Assembly (NCBI RefSeq): GCF_020509005.1
Contig: NC_063012.1
Span: 9,734,001 to 9,798,000, forward strand
Origin: Fulvia fulva
Taxonomy: Eukaryota; Ascomycota; Dothideomycetes; Mycosphaerellales; Mycosphaerellaceae
Reading direction: 5' to 3'
DNA length: 64,000 nucleotides
The stretch's first letter is position 1, and each line of letters opens with the position of its first letter. Under the pieces are notes generated by a model, which was given only the letters and a program-made list of their open reading frames with translations, ran no database searches and was not told the DNA's origin. The translations under genes were made by a program, and so were the position numbers. Shown here in pieces: positions 23,770 to 36,095 of the stretch.

Positions 23770-23953
23770 TATCACGGGCAGCCCGCGACCCCCTACTATA
23801 GCTACGTCGGCCCGGCTGAACCGCGGACCTTCTATATTAGGTTAGCCCGGCTTAGCTTTACTTTATAACTTCGCCGCGCCTTACGCTCCTCTTTCGTAGC
23901 TTCGTAGAATAATAACTATCTCTCTCGGACCCTATAGTACGCGCGCCCTTACA
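23770..23953 (+). repeat. GyB 5' LTR (184 bp)
   Basis: Begins TATCACGGGC (from TGTCACGG by RIP) and ends CCTTACA. Same length as the 3' LTR. Confidence 0.92.
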
Positions 23954-24299
23954 GTTTGTTCTACTAGCCTACCTAGATCACGGATCTAGGTAAGGGACGC
24001 GTAATAATAGGAATAGACTTATAGACCTAAAGAATACGCGACTACGAGCGGGTAGTAGAACACGGTAAGGCGCTAAATACGTAGATACCTAGGGAAGTCA
24101 ACGCCGCGAAAACCTTAGCGATAGCGATAGGTCGCGTTAATAACTATACTATAACGAGTCAGTAGGACTTATAGACCTAGAACGGTATACTACTACCGGC
24201 AAAGCCCTTAGGTAAGCGTATATCTCTTTTCCTAGATCTCTTATCTTTTCTATAGTCCTAGACTCAAGATAACGACCGGCGTATCACGATTAATACCGG

Positions 24300-26200
24300 C
24301 GTCGCTCTTTAGTAGGAGTTAGATATAGTATAGGAGAAGGTTTTTGATAGGAAATAGAGAGGCGCTATTAACTTTATAGAACTCTATAAGCCAAAGGAGT
24401 ACTAGGAGAAGGGTAGCGACGATATACTACCTATTTACTACTCCCTCGACAAAGCCGAATATATCGCCGCTAGCGATTTCTAGAACGGCGACGCGAACGA
24501 CCTCGCCGAGTTAGTCCGAGACTATCCTAAGACTTTATACGACTTTATCCTACGAGGATTTAATACCGCGTAGACCGCTACCGAGTAAGTCGACGTCTTA
24601 TAACGTATAAACGCCCTCTAGAACGACTAGTACCGTAACCTCTACGCCGAATACGACCGTATCTATTAGATACTTAGAACCGAGAAGTCCGCCTTATAGA
24701 AGATAGTATAGGATCTTAAGAACGGACTAGACCTAGCTAAGATAAAGGAGGTCTAGGATAAGTATAAGTAAGCTAATAATCTATATAAGCAATTTTACGA
24801 TCTTAGCGAAAAGGAGAAGAAGAAGGTATAAGAGGCTAAGAAGAAGGCATAAGATACTAAGAGTATAGACTAGGCGTTATAGAAGGAGATCGATGACTTA
24901 AAGACTCGACTCTAAGCTATAGAGGACAATACTACTAACGGTAATAGGCGTCGAGGCCGTGGTCCGTTACGCTCGCGCTCTTACCCGCGAGAGACCTCCC
25001 TCGAGAAGCTTTAGCGTATATATCGTAAAGCCGCTACCGGGGGCGGTAGGGGTAGTAGAAGAGATGACGATAATAATAACGGCCTAGGCTATAGCGATAA
25101 GGACAAGGATCGAGGCCGCGATAATCGCCGCCGTAACTAGCGCTAAGAGACGGTACGTACTAGAGGAGGACGTACTAATCGTATATAGACACCGCTAGTA
25201 GACCTTGCCGAGCGTCTTATTAATATCGACCGCACCTTAGAGCGTAGTATAGAGATCGGCAAGGGAGTGCTAGATCCTAAGAAGTTTAAGAACGATGCCG
25301 ACCTATCTTTCGATAGTTAGTATACGAGTATCCTACTAAAGCTTATAGTAGCGACCTTCCGTACTAAGTAGGATACCCTCCGCTTCCTATATAGATAGAC
25401 TAATAGTAAAGTCTAGACTACTATTAAGCTACGTATCCCTATCCTAGGACATTAGTTATATAACGAGTTTAGTACCGGCGAGGAGCTACTAGACTAGACA
25501 ACTCGATAGTACGGTACCCGGAACGAAGCTATAAAGGCTATAGTCGATATTATAACCTATAAGTAGTAGTAGAAGGAATCCTTTATCGCATTCTTCGTAC
25601 GTTACTCGAAGTTATGTACCTAGATAGACTAGGGGGATGACACCGAGCTAATGCTTTTCCGTAACCGCCTAAACCGTAAGTACTTCGTTAAGATATTCGG
25701 CGACCGAGAGGTTAACCGTTACCTAAATAGTATATAGGATATTACTAAGGAGTATACCGAGTTAGACGAGACCTTCTACGAGACCGAGTAGCTATACCCT
25801 TAGTAGGACAATAACCGCCCTCGTAGTAGCGGCGGAGGAGGTAACTAGAACCTAGGCTCTACTAGTAACGTAATAACTACTATAGCTACCGTAGCTAGCG
25901 CGACCGGCGCGATCGTATAGCGCCTACTATAGTACTTAGGTATTAAGAAGAAGGAAGACTTGCTAGCACACCTTTAGAATCTATTACCGCTTAACCGTAA
26001 GGGTCGCGAAGATCTAAAGAAGTAGGGTAAGTACTTCCGTTACCGTACCGGACTATATATTACTAGTAACCCCGAGTACGAGATATACGGCTACGACGGC
26101 GACTACCGCCTACCTCGACTACGTAACGTAACTCCGAACTTAAGCGCCCTCGCTACCGAGTAGGGAAATGCCGGGGCTACTACCTAAGTATAGTAGATAG
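24300..26200 (+). pseudogene. GyB gag, RIPed
   Basis: Long lysine/glutamate-rich reading with a coiled-coil-like stretch at about 24,700-24,930, then an arginine/glycine-rich stretch at about 24,945-25,140 and a capsid-like region at about 25,260-25,800. It is broken by TAG codons where CAG/TGG would be expected. A possible zinc knuckle near 26,035-26,095 has tyrosines (TAC/TAT) where cysteines would be expected. Confidence 0.6.
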
Positions 26201-29129
26201 TAGTTAGAATAAGAATTAGAAAGAGTATAAGATCGAGAGGTATAGAATGTAAGAGACGGACTATAGCGGAGAACTTAAGATATTGGCCTATATATTAGAA
26301 CTATAGTTACCGGATATATACCCTTATATAGTACTACCTATAATAATACAAAATAGAAAGGCACGAGGCCTACTAGATTCTGCTTTAACCTCTCTCTTTC
26401 TCGATTAGAAATATATACGCAAACATAACATCCCTCTAATACCCCTAGTTTAGAGTAAGAACTTAATACTAGGCGATAGGAAGGCGAGTACTAGACGTAT
26501 TATATACGTAGCCTTAGTCGACGTTGTTATCGGCGGTCATTATTACGAGCAAATAATATACTACGTAACCGACCTCGAATATAAGATCGTCCTCGGCCTG
26601 CCTTAGTTAAGCTAGTATAACCCTAACATCTTCTAGGAAACCGGCGAAGTGGCCCTTAGATTAGACTACTACTTTAGTTACTATTCTCGTAGGAAGACTT
26701 CGACAACAGTTTAGTCCCTAAACTACTAATACTAGTAACGTACGAAATACGGACTAGAGCCCTTTACCGGGGAGTCGCTAGGATTTACGGTAGGAGGGGC
26801 GGAGTTAAACGTCTCGTCCTTATATATAGACGACGATAAGAAAGTAGACTATTAAGGCGTTAGTCGTTACGCTTAGGAGATGTATACGTACCGGCCTAGG
26901 GCCGAGTACTTCTATATTCTACTTACTAGTAACGAGTCTAGCGAAACGGATAGTAACGGCGAGTTAAAGCTAAGCGTAATGTTAGCTAACGACCTTAATC
27001 AGTTCCTAAATAAGCAATTTAACTACAACCCGAAGGAGAAGCTTCCGCCCGAGTACTATTATATTACGGACGCGTTCTTAGCTAAAGACTATAAAGGGCT
27101 CCCGCCTTATAGGCCGGGTATTGACTATAAAATCTATATTAAGTCCGACGGCCTATAAGAGCCTCCTTACCGTAAACCCTATAGGCTTATACCGTAAGAG
27201 AATAAAGTAGTCAAGAAATAGGTTACTAAGTAGGAGAGCGAAGGGAAAGTCCGTAAGGCTACTTAGAAGACAAGCTAGTCCCTAGCTCCTGTTCTAGTAG
27301 TACGTAAGCTAGGAGGAGGACTCCGAGTATATATTAACTATCGAGGGCTAAATGTAATAACTATTAAGAATAGGTACCCTATATCTTTAATCTAGGAAAC
27401 CCTTAATAGGATGTATAGTAAGAGGTACTTCACGAAGCTAGACATCGTCGTAGCCTTTAATAAGCTTCGTATTACCGAGGGGCATAAATAGCTAATAGCG
27501 TTCGCTACGCGGTACGGAGTATACGAATGTCTAGTCTTACCGTTTAGTCTATATAACGGCCCGGTATCGTTTCAGTCATATATTAATAGTGTATTATAGG
27601 AACACCTTCACGACTTCGTGTCGGTACACCTAGATAATATACTGATTTTTAGCGATATACTTAAAGAGTATATCGACTACGTATCGAAGGTTTTAATAAA
27701 ACTACGCGATACCGGGTTAACTATAGATATTAACAAATGTGAATTCTATTAGTAGAGAGTCAAATACCTAGGCCTAATCATTACGCTAGAAGGCATTAAA
27801 ATGGACCCTAACAAGCTAGAATGTATCTAAAGCTAGGAGGCTCTAACTAACCTAAAGGATATATAAGCGTTCCTAGGCTTTGCTAACTTCTATAGACGGT
27901 TTATCGAAGCGTTCTAGCGACTTATATCGCCGCTAACTAACTTGACTAAGTCCGATAGCCCTAGTAACTATAAGAACAGAAGAATCGATTAGACACTAGG
28001 GTACTAGAAGGCGTTTGACGTATTAAAGGTAGCATTTAGTAAAGCCGGCATGTTAGTATATTACGTACCGGGGAGGTAGACAGTCGTTAAGACGGACTCC
28101 TCGGATTTCGTTAATACTAGGGTCCTCTCCTAATATAACGAAGAAGGCGTCCTACACCTAGTAGCGTTTTACTCTAAGAAGTTGAGTCTATAAGAGTATA
28201 ACTATAAGATCTACGATAAGGAGCTATTAGCTATTATTAAGGCGTTTAAAGAGTAGAGGCCTAAATTGGCCTACGAAGTAGATAATAATACTATCGAACC
28301 GGTCAAAGTGTTTATAGATTATAAGAACCTAGAGTACTTTATAACGACGAAGTAGCTTAATTGACGTTAGGCGAGATAGGCTAAGTTCCTCTCTTAGTTC
28401 AACTTCCGTATCGTCTATAGGCCCGGTGTTTAAGGCATAAAGCTAGATAGTCTAACGAGACGTAGCTAGGACCTTCCGTAGGGGGTAGACAATCCGCGTA
28501 ATTAGTATTAGTACTAGACGTTACTACCGCCTAAGCGATTCCTTAAGATCGACTCTATACGCGTAACCGTAGAAGATGTTACTAAAGAGACGGAAACTCT
28601 ACTAAACCTAGAAGTAATAGAATTTATACTAGCCGAAGCCGCTATACCGGTAGAAGCTACTACCGTATCGAAGCCTACGATAGAGACTAATTACGAGGCT
28701 AAACTCGAGTATCGAATAGTAATAGCGTACGCCGTAGACTAGGAGCTTAAGGTAGCAATTAAGATGCTATAGAAAGGTAACGTAATCCCGTTACTTCTTT
28801 AAAAGGCGAAGGTATACCTAGTATACTACGAGGTATAAGGAGACATACTCTACGTCCGTAATTAGTACGGCGACTAGAGCTTATAGATACCGGATAACTA
28901 GAAGCTACGGACTCGAATAGTGAAGATGAACTACGACGTACTAGTAGTAGGCTATCCTAGTAGAGCCCGTATATATAAGCTCGTAGTACGTAAATTTTAC
29001 TAGCCTAGCTTAGTAAGATTAGTACGTAGATATACCGTAAATTACCGAGTATACCGTACGACGAAATCTCTATATACCTAGCCACCTAGATTATTACATC
29101 CACTTTCTATATTAGAACGACCTTAGCGC

Positions 29130-29143
29130 TATATATTAGTCGA
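29130..29143 (+). repeat. LINE-4 target-site duplication, left copy
   Basis: TATATATTAGTCGA, repeated exactly at 34,155-34,168. Removing LINE-4 and one copy restores GyB integrase sequence across the junction. Confidence 0.9.
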
Positions 29144-29394
29144 AGTATTTGAATCCTAGGATATTAGGAGGAGGGAATTCTTCTACGAGGGAATTATCGA
29201 TCTCTGCGCCAAAACACGACACATTCGAAAGCTCTTATTAAGGCCATTCTAACGATATAAAAAGCAGGCCACTGCCCCTAGGACTGAGGGAGTTCTACCT
29301 CATTCAATCTGGACAGCTTAAAGCTCTCTTCACCCTGTTTCTTCAGCTCCAAACGCCGCGGAGGTGCCTAGCTACATTAGGCAACTCCTAGGCA

Positions 29395-30687
29395 ATGGCA
29401 GCCTAGGCTACGGCACTAACGGCGCCTACGGCCCTATAGGCGAAGCCCCCCTAAGACAACTGGCAGCAACTTATAGAGGACGCAAAAAGCATAGAAACTA
29501 ACGATCAGCTCCCTTACCGGTCTCTACAGGTAATGATCACTCAGCTACGCACGGCGCTTGTACTGTCGTATTACCGAGGGCAACAAGAAATGAGGACGAC
29601 GTCCTAGGCGATTAGCAAGGCCACCCGGAATCAACACCCCTATAGCTAGGCATCGGTCGCGGCATCGATACTAGGCCCCCGCCTAACGCACGATACAGTT
29701 ACGATCCGCATTGTAGCAAAGGAAGACCAGGCCGAAGTTGCGAAGCTATCGAACAAGGAGCTCGCCTAACGAATTAACCAACTAGGGGTGGTCGCAGTGA
29801 ACCAACAGTCTAACGGCACTCTATAGATCTATACTAGCTCTACTACTGCTAGGAGGCACCTAGAGGCACAGCCATAGTGGGCATCTAAGGTTGCGGTATT
29901 AGCGAAGGTCTTAACGAAACAATTCACGATCCTAGTCCACGACATGCCTAAGGAGTTTGACCTAACCAACTAGGGTCACCTACGCGCTCTCTAAGAGGAC
30001 AACCCGGTCACTCTTAACTCTCCAATCCAGAAGGCGACTTGGCTCTATAGGAAATGGCCAGAAGGCAAGAAGGCCTCGGCGCTAATAGTATAGCTACAAG
30101 ACGCGAAAGCGGCGGATCTAGCGATAGAACAAGGCCTGGTCTAGCAATATAGCCTCAAGACAGTAGAAAAGCACTCCTTATCCTTTCGTGTCCTCCAATG
30201 CTTCAAATGCTAACAGTATAGACACCAAACCTACACGTGCACAAACAAGCAGGCCTGCTCGAACTATATAGGAGACTATATGTCTAGGGACTGTACATCG
30301 ACTACGAGACGGTGCGCGAACTGTCCGGGGTACCACCTATCGTATAGTACGGAATGCCTATAGCGGAAACTAGCGAAAAACAAGGCAATCACAAACAGAA
30401 CCGTCGCCCCAAGATTCTACGGCGACCGTGAGGCTAGCCCACACCGGAACTAACTAGCGGCGGTCGGGCACAAGCGCCCTAGGGCCGAGAACGATATAAA
30501 GGATGCGCAGCCTAGGGCGTACGGGAGGCCACGTGCTCTACTAGCTGCGGCGAGGGAATCTAACTAGGCCCGGCTCCCCTTTAGTACATAGCCGATAGGC
30601 GTAGACCAGGACGCACAGGGCAGTAGGACATAGGACGATATAGAGGAAATGATTGTCGATGCCGATGACTAGCCTCGACACGCTTAG
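29395..30687 (+). pseudogene. LINE-4 ORF1 (gag-like, CCHC fingers), with internal stops
   Basis: One frame of 430 codons from ATG 29,395 to TAG 30,685 with several internal TAG/TAA codons. ORF1 proteins of this group bind element RNA. Near 30,190-30,350 there are clustered CCHC-type fingers: C-F-K-C...H...C, then C-S-N-Y with the second cysteine eroded, then C-A-N-C...H...C. The end overlaps ORF2 by 23 nt. Confidence 0.75.
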
Positions 30688-33600
30688 CATTATCTAGTAT
30701 AACGTCAACCATAGCAAGGATATAGTCCAGAACCATTTCCTACACGAGGCGGACCCGCGCGTCCACCACGTCCTTGCAATCCAGGAGCTATAGATTAACC
30801 CGCACTATAAGAGACTAACGACCTGCAAGTCACTAGGCTACACGACATGCCTACGAGGCGACGGCAGACCCCGTACGTGCTTCTATGTTAGCAAGGACAT
30901 ACTAGAATCCGACTGGGAGGTAGTGTACTACGCAGACGAAGAAGGCGGGGGCGATATTACCTCCCTCCACGTGGGTAGTACCTGGATACACAACCTATAC
31001 ATGCAACCGCTAGCCTCGAGGTCTAGCCGCGACCTAGGGGTCTGCAGACACCTAGACAGTGCGCTTAAGAGACAAGGGTGCCACATCGTAGTAGGAGACT
31101 TCAACATACACCACCCTTCCTAGGAAAGCCTTATGCAGCCGCACCCTATAGCCGACGAAGTACTCGACTTGATGGCGAGCAACGCAATTGCCCTTAATAC
31201 CCCGAAGGACCTGGGCACCTGGAAGAGAGGGGGACTCTAAGGCACGATCGACCTCTCCTAGATCTCAGATAGCTACTACCACACGGTAACCTACTATAGG
31301 GTCGAACATGAACTCGAGGCGTCGTTAGACTATATGCTAGTCAGGACCTCTATTGCGACACAGATACAACGCACACTAGCGAGAACCCCTAAGCCAAACT
31401 AGGGAAAGGCCCACTAGGCCAACATCTAGGCGTACCTCGATGACTCCAAGAGGCTAGTCCAGATCGCGTAGTAGCAATATAACAGTAAAGACGAGATAGA
31501 CGAAGCAGTCCAGGGGTTGACAGACGAAATAAGAAAAGCGACCTCACTTCACGTTCCGCTTGCCTAACTAACGACATAGTCCAAACCATACTGGACGCCG
31601 GAGTGCACTACGGTAGTAAGAGAAGCAAGGAGAGCCCGCCGGGTGTGGACGAGCAGCTATAGCGAGGAGGCCTAGAACGTATACAGGGAGGCATGCCAAT
31701 AGAAGAAAGCTATAATACGGAGGGAGAAAGTAGTCGGCTAGAGGGCTATAGTAGAAGAAATCGCCGGCAAGCTAGAGAGGATGTGGAAGCTAGCGAAATA
31801 GGCCCGACAGGACCCTATATAGGGCCCCTCCTTCTCTATCCCAGCGCTACAATCGCCTAGTAGCCCGGTTAGCGACCCCGAGGCCAAGGCGCGTCTACTA
31901 GCTAGCAAGTTCTTCCCACCCCCAGTCGAGGCTGATCTAAGCGACATAAACAGCTCTACTCCCCTAGCCCCTAGCATCGCGGTCTAACAGGAGGTGTCCG
32001 AGGGAGAAGTTACCGCTGTGCTAAGGAAGTTGCCGGCGAAGAAAGCCCCGGGGCCGGATAGGATCCCAAACGAGCTACTAAAGAAGTGTAGAGATCAACT
32101 AGCCCTAGCAGTTATAGCGATCTTCAACGCCTGCCTACAGACCGGATACCACCCGATAGCTTTTAAACAATCGATGACAGTGGTCCTACGCAAGCCGTAG
32201 AAGGAAGACTATACGCAGGTGAAGTCGTACCGCCCAATTGCGCTCCTTAACACTCTTGGGAAGGCGCTTGAGAAGCTGGTTACAACGAGACTCTCCGAGG
32301 CGGCAGAGGAACACTCCCTACTCCCGGACACCTAGATGGGTGCGCGCCTATAGCGATCGACGCTATCCGCGATAGAACTTATCACCTCTTAGGTAAAGGC
32401 CATCTAGTATAAGAATAGGGACAAGGTGGCTTCCTTACTTAGCCTAGACATATCGGGAGCCTTCGACTACGTGTCACACCCGCGGCTTCTCTATATCCTA
32501 AGGTCGAAAGGACTCCCTGAGTGGCTTGTCAACTTCGTACGGTCCTACCTCCAAAACCGTAGTACGTCGATCCTGGTCGGCTAGTACAGAAGCCCATTTC
32601 AAGCAGTCCACACTAGAATCCCGCAAGGCTTAACGCTAGCACCTATTCTGTTCCTCTTCTTTATAGCGACGCTACTCCCAGCCCTAGAATCCCAGAACAC
32701 CGCTGCGAGCGGCTTCGTAGACGACACAAACATCCTAGCGTGGTCTTCCTCGACTAAGGAGAACTGTAGGCTACTAGAAGAGAAGCACAAGATCTGCGAG
32801 GACTGGGCTAGGAGGCACGGGGCTCGGTTTGCCCCAGAAAAGTACAATCTGATACACTTTACGCGCCGGCCACGGTTCCACAATATGCAAGCTTCTATCC
32901 AGATATAGGGGCACACGACTAACCCGGCAAATCAGCTCAGGATCCTCGGACTATAGGTGGACCCGGCGCTACGGTGGAGGAAGTACGTATAGGCAATATT
33001 ACGGAAAGCTGAACAGAATATGGCATTATGCCAGAGGCTCACTACGTCCATATAGGGGGCGGACTTCCGGTAGTCACGACTTCTATATACGGCTATTATA
33101 CGGCCAGTCCTTACCTATAGCAGCCAAGTGTAGTCCTTAGGCGAGAGGGCCTGCCTATCGAAGGGACTCGTCGCGCCGCTAGCGAAGATCCAAAACCAAT
33201 GCCTAAGGAAGGTCACCGGGGCATATAAGTCGACACTAACGAGGATGCTTAAGCACGAGACCGCTATACCGCCGATCGACCTATACATCCAGGGACTACG
33301 GACCTCCTACTTAGGCAAGTCGGCATAGTACCTAGTACAGAAGGTCATCGCCAGTGCAGTCGCAAGGGCCCGCGAATCAGTACTAGCGCATAAGGGCATT
33401 CGACCCGGAAACGAGCCGAACTACCGGGCAAGGGACGAACAGCTAGCAACACAATAGGAAGGTAAGAAATCGTTTGTAGAGCAACTATAGAAAGAGAGGT
33501 GGAATAACCAGGTTGTAGGGCATAGTGGACGCCCTTAGCCAGCGGGACAACCTAAGGAATAGTCAGCTACAAAATCCGCGGTCAAGCACCCCCCGAAGCT

Positions 33601-33976
33601 CATCTACTACCGCCTTACGAGGGCACAGAGTAGCATAGCAACCTAACTGCGAAGCGAACACATCGGCCTCTAGGGGTACCTATTATGGAGGAAGGTTCCA
33701 GGATACACGAATACTAGCTGCCCCTGCGGCTATCGCTCCCAGAACGTACGGTACGCACTCCTCGTCTGTCCGAGGTGGTCGCTAGGAAGGGGGGAGTGGA
33801 TGGCAAAGGCGAGGAACCGGACGATTGGGGCACTTCTTAATAACGCTAAAGACCTACGGCGCATTACGAACTGGATACTAGAGAAGGGCTGGCTAGAACA
33901 GTACCGCCTAGTAGGAGCAGTGTAGGAAGAGAGGACACGACGCAGCGCGACGAGACCGGCTAGGAGCGGGGGCTAA
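30665..33976 (+). pseudogene. LINE-4 ORF2 (endonuclease and reverse transcriptase), with internal stops
   Basis: One uninterrupted reading phase of 1,103 codons from ATG 30,665 to TAA 33,974, disabled only by stops such as the TAG at about 31,122 (in place of TGG). Domains in order: endonuclease/exonuclease/phosphatase fold (Q-Y-N-V-N-H near 30,695 and V-G-D-F-N-I-H-H near 31,095-31,115), reverse transcriptase (K-K-A-P-G-P-D-R-I near 32,040, S-L-D-I-S-G-A-F-D near 32,440, G-F-V-D-D near 32,710), and a C-terminal region that probably includes RNase H and a Cys/His motif near 33,715. No frameshifts were found. Confidence 0.85.
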
Positions 33977-34137
33977 CGGGGTAGTGACATGGACTACGTA
34001 CGTTCAGAGGGAAAGCTAATCTAGACAAGGAGTAGTCGGGGGCGGGAAGGGTTTTCACCTATTCGGGTTTCCCTTTGTACATAACAATAGATATATACCT
34101 GCATAGGCCGGATAGGGTCCTAGAACAGGGGAATGAC

Positions 34138-34154
34138 AAATCTATCTATCTATC
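34138..34154 (+). repeat. (ATCT)n tail of LINE-4
   Basis: Four or so ATCT units at the 3' end of LINE-4. Equivalent tails close LINE-1 (8,661-8,676) and LINE-2 (2,411-2,440, complement). Confidence 0.85.
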
Positions 34155-34168
34155 TATATATTAGTCGA
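34155..34168 (+). repeat. LINE-4 target-site duplication, right copy
   Basis: Exact repeat of 29,130-29,143. Confidence 0.9.
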
Positions 34169-35806
34169 CTTTGTAGTAGACTTACTAGATAGCGAACTCG
34201 ACGGTATGACTTATAATAACATTATAACCGTTACGGACCGCCTAACGAAAGAAGTAGAACTTATTCCTATTAGAGCTATAACGGCGAAGAATATAGCGCG
34301 CCTATTCTTAAACTACGTATTTAGTCGACGTAGGCTCCCGGACACGATCACCTCTAATAGAGGGAAACAGTTCATCGCAACTTTCTAGAAGTAGCTATAT
34401 AAGATACTACGGATTTAACGTAAGCTAAGTTCATTATATCACCCCGAGACGGACGGTTAGTCTAAGCGTACTAATTAGAATATAGAACAGTACTTACGCG
34501 CCTACGTTAATAAGGTATAGAGCGACTAGGCTAAATAGCTATACCTAGCTTAGTTTACTATTAATAACTACGTATTAGAGACTACCGCTGTCTTACCTTT
34601 CTACGTAAACCTTAGATATAACCCCGAGTTTACGGAACGTATCGACTTATAGGTAGGCGGAGATCGCTACTAGATAACGACTCTTTAGCGACTCGATAGT
34701 AAATCCGCCGAAGTATTCGCCCGACGCCTTTACGAGCTACATTAGTTCCTCTAAGAGAACATAAGAATGTCCTAAGCCTTATAAGCTAAGGCCGCTAACC
34801 GATATCGCCGTATCTCGCCCGACTATAAGGTAGGCGATTAGGTGTTCCTTAGTACGAAGAATATCCGTACGATACGCCCTTCTAAGAAACTAGATCGACG
34901 ATATACTATACTATACTAGATCGTAGAAGTCATACCCTCGAAGCTCTCCTATAAGCTAAAGCTCTCCGATACGTTAGCTAGACTCGATAACTGTTTCTAT
35001 ACGTCGCTATTATAGCGCGCCGATAATACTAACCTACCGCCGCTAGAGGGATAGTACCTTATACCGCCGCTACCCGTAGTTATAGTTCCTAATACGACGG
35101 AAGCTAATGCCGAGGCCGACATTATAGTAGTACCCGCGGCGATCGAGTAGGAGGTAGACAAGATCTTAGATATATATACGAGGAAGCGTACTAGGAAGGT
35201 AAAGAAGGGGCATAAGCGTAAGGTCGATATAAAGTACAAGGTACGATAGGTCGGACATTAGGATATAGAGGATAGTAAAACTTAGTAACCTACTAAGGAC
35301 CTGTTTACGAGGGTAGCCGCCGCTATTATAGACTTTTACTACAACCGGCCGGAGTTGTCTACGCCTATAAGTTTCGTAGCTCTATCTAACTAGTTACCGC
35401 TAGACGCTAAGGTACTCGGAGTTAATACGATTAGGATTAATAGAGATACCGTTACGAATAAGTCGACTCGAGCCTTACCTCTAATAGAATCTACTCCGTA
35501 TATATTCGATACTCGAGTAGAGCCTATAGAGCCTATAATAATACCTAACTTTAGTTATAAGGATTATACGCGAGTACTAGCCGAAGACAGACTTAGGTCT
35601 AGGGTAAGCTAGCTAACTAGGCAATATATTTCTCAGAGGAAGCTAGTCGAGGATAGTCTTAATAGAGCAAATACGATGTTATCGGATAACGATAGGGTAC
35701 TAGAGGATAATTAGGCGTTCGCGCGATTATAGAGCTTAATAGGCAAGTGGCCTTATAAGGTAGATAACGCTTAGAGGACTAAGGCGTGTTTTAGGAAGGG
35801 GGGTAC

Positions 35807-35990
35807 TATTACGGGTAGCCCGCGACCCCCTACTATAGCTACATCGGCCCGGCTAAACCGCGGACCTTCCGTATTGGGTTAGCGCGGCTTAGCTTTACTT
35901 TATAACTTCGCCGCGCCTCGCGCTCCTCTTTCGTAGCTTTATAGAATAATAACTATCTCTCTCGGACCCTATAGTACGCGCGCCTTTATA
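35807..35990 (+). repeat. GyB 3' LTR (184 bp)
   Basis: Begins TATTACGGGT, ends CCTTTATA, and is preceded by the polypurine tract AGGAAGGGGGG. Followed by target copy CTCTC. Confidence 0.92.
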
Positions 35991-36095
35991 CTCTCCTTAA
36001 GCCTTAAGGTTAGGCTCTTAGGTCTATATAGACTATAGCTTTATATCCCTAGACGCGGAAATAGTCGACTAACGGTACTTAGCTAGTAAAGGCTT
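35991..36095 (-). mobile_element. Cop-2, third piece (integrase end), RIPed
   Basis: Reverse complement of Cop-1 at about 51,105-51,205, continuing directly from 23,769 across the GyB insertion. It is cut at 36,095 by the LTR of GyA-2. Confidence 0.85.

Larger units (their letters stand above)
29144..34154 (+). mobile_element. LINE-4: full-length non-LTR retrotransposon, lightly RIPed, nested in GyB
   Basis: About 5.0-kb plus-strand LINE with 5' leader (29,144-29,394), overlapping ORF1 and ORF2, a 3' untranslated region and an (ATCT)n tail (34,138-34,154), flanked by a 14-bp perfect target duplication. CA and TG are still fairly common, so it has been hit by RIP less than its surroundings, but in-frame TAG codons interrupt both ORFs. 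Gene content (CCHC ORF1; endonuclease-RT ORF2) and the short-repeat tail fit the fungal Tad-like LINE group. Confidence 0.9.
26240..35790 (+). pseudogene. GyB pol, RIPed and split by LINE-4
   Basis: Protease-end motif (I-V-L-G-L-P) near 26,590. Reverse transcriptase follows at about 27,290-27,830, with catalytic box H-L-D-N at 27,627-27,638, where YxDD-type is expected; the second Asp codon became AAT as TpG-to-TpA change would do. RNase H is at about 28,085-28,345, with Y-D-K-E-L-L-A-I near 28,210. The integrase zinc region precedes LINE-4, and the catalytic core resumes at 34,169 (D-R-L-T-K-E, then H-P-E-T-D-G-Q-S near 34,440). A chromodomain-like tail lies at about 35,150-35,340. Confidence 0.8.
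23770..35990 (+). mobile_element. GyB: Ty3/gypsy chromovirus-type element, RIPed, nested in Cop-2
   Basis: Plus-strand element with 184-bp LTRs at 23,770-23,953 and 35,807-35,990 and a perfect 5-bp target duplication CTCTC (23,765-23,769 and 35,991-35,995). Without LINE-4 it is about 7.2 kb. The order is gag, protease, reverse transcriptase, RNase H, integrase and a chromodomain-like tail, then a G-rich polypurine tract (about 35,793-35,804). All frames carry RIP-type stops. Cop-2 reads correctly across the insertion site when compared with Cop-1. Confidence 0.92.

Noticed and set aside
26880..27158. 92-codon plus-strand frame as an independent gene
   Set aside because: It lies in the GyB pol linker between protease and reverse transcriptase, in a surviving open stretch.
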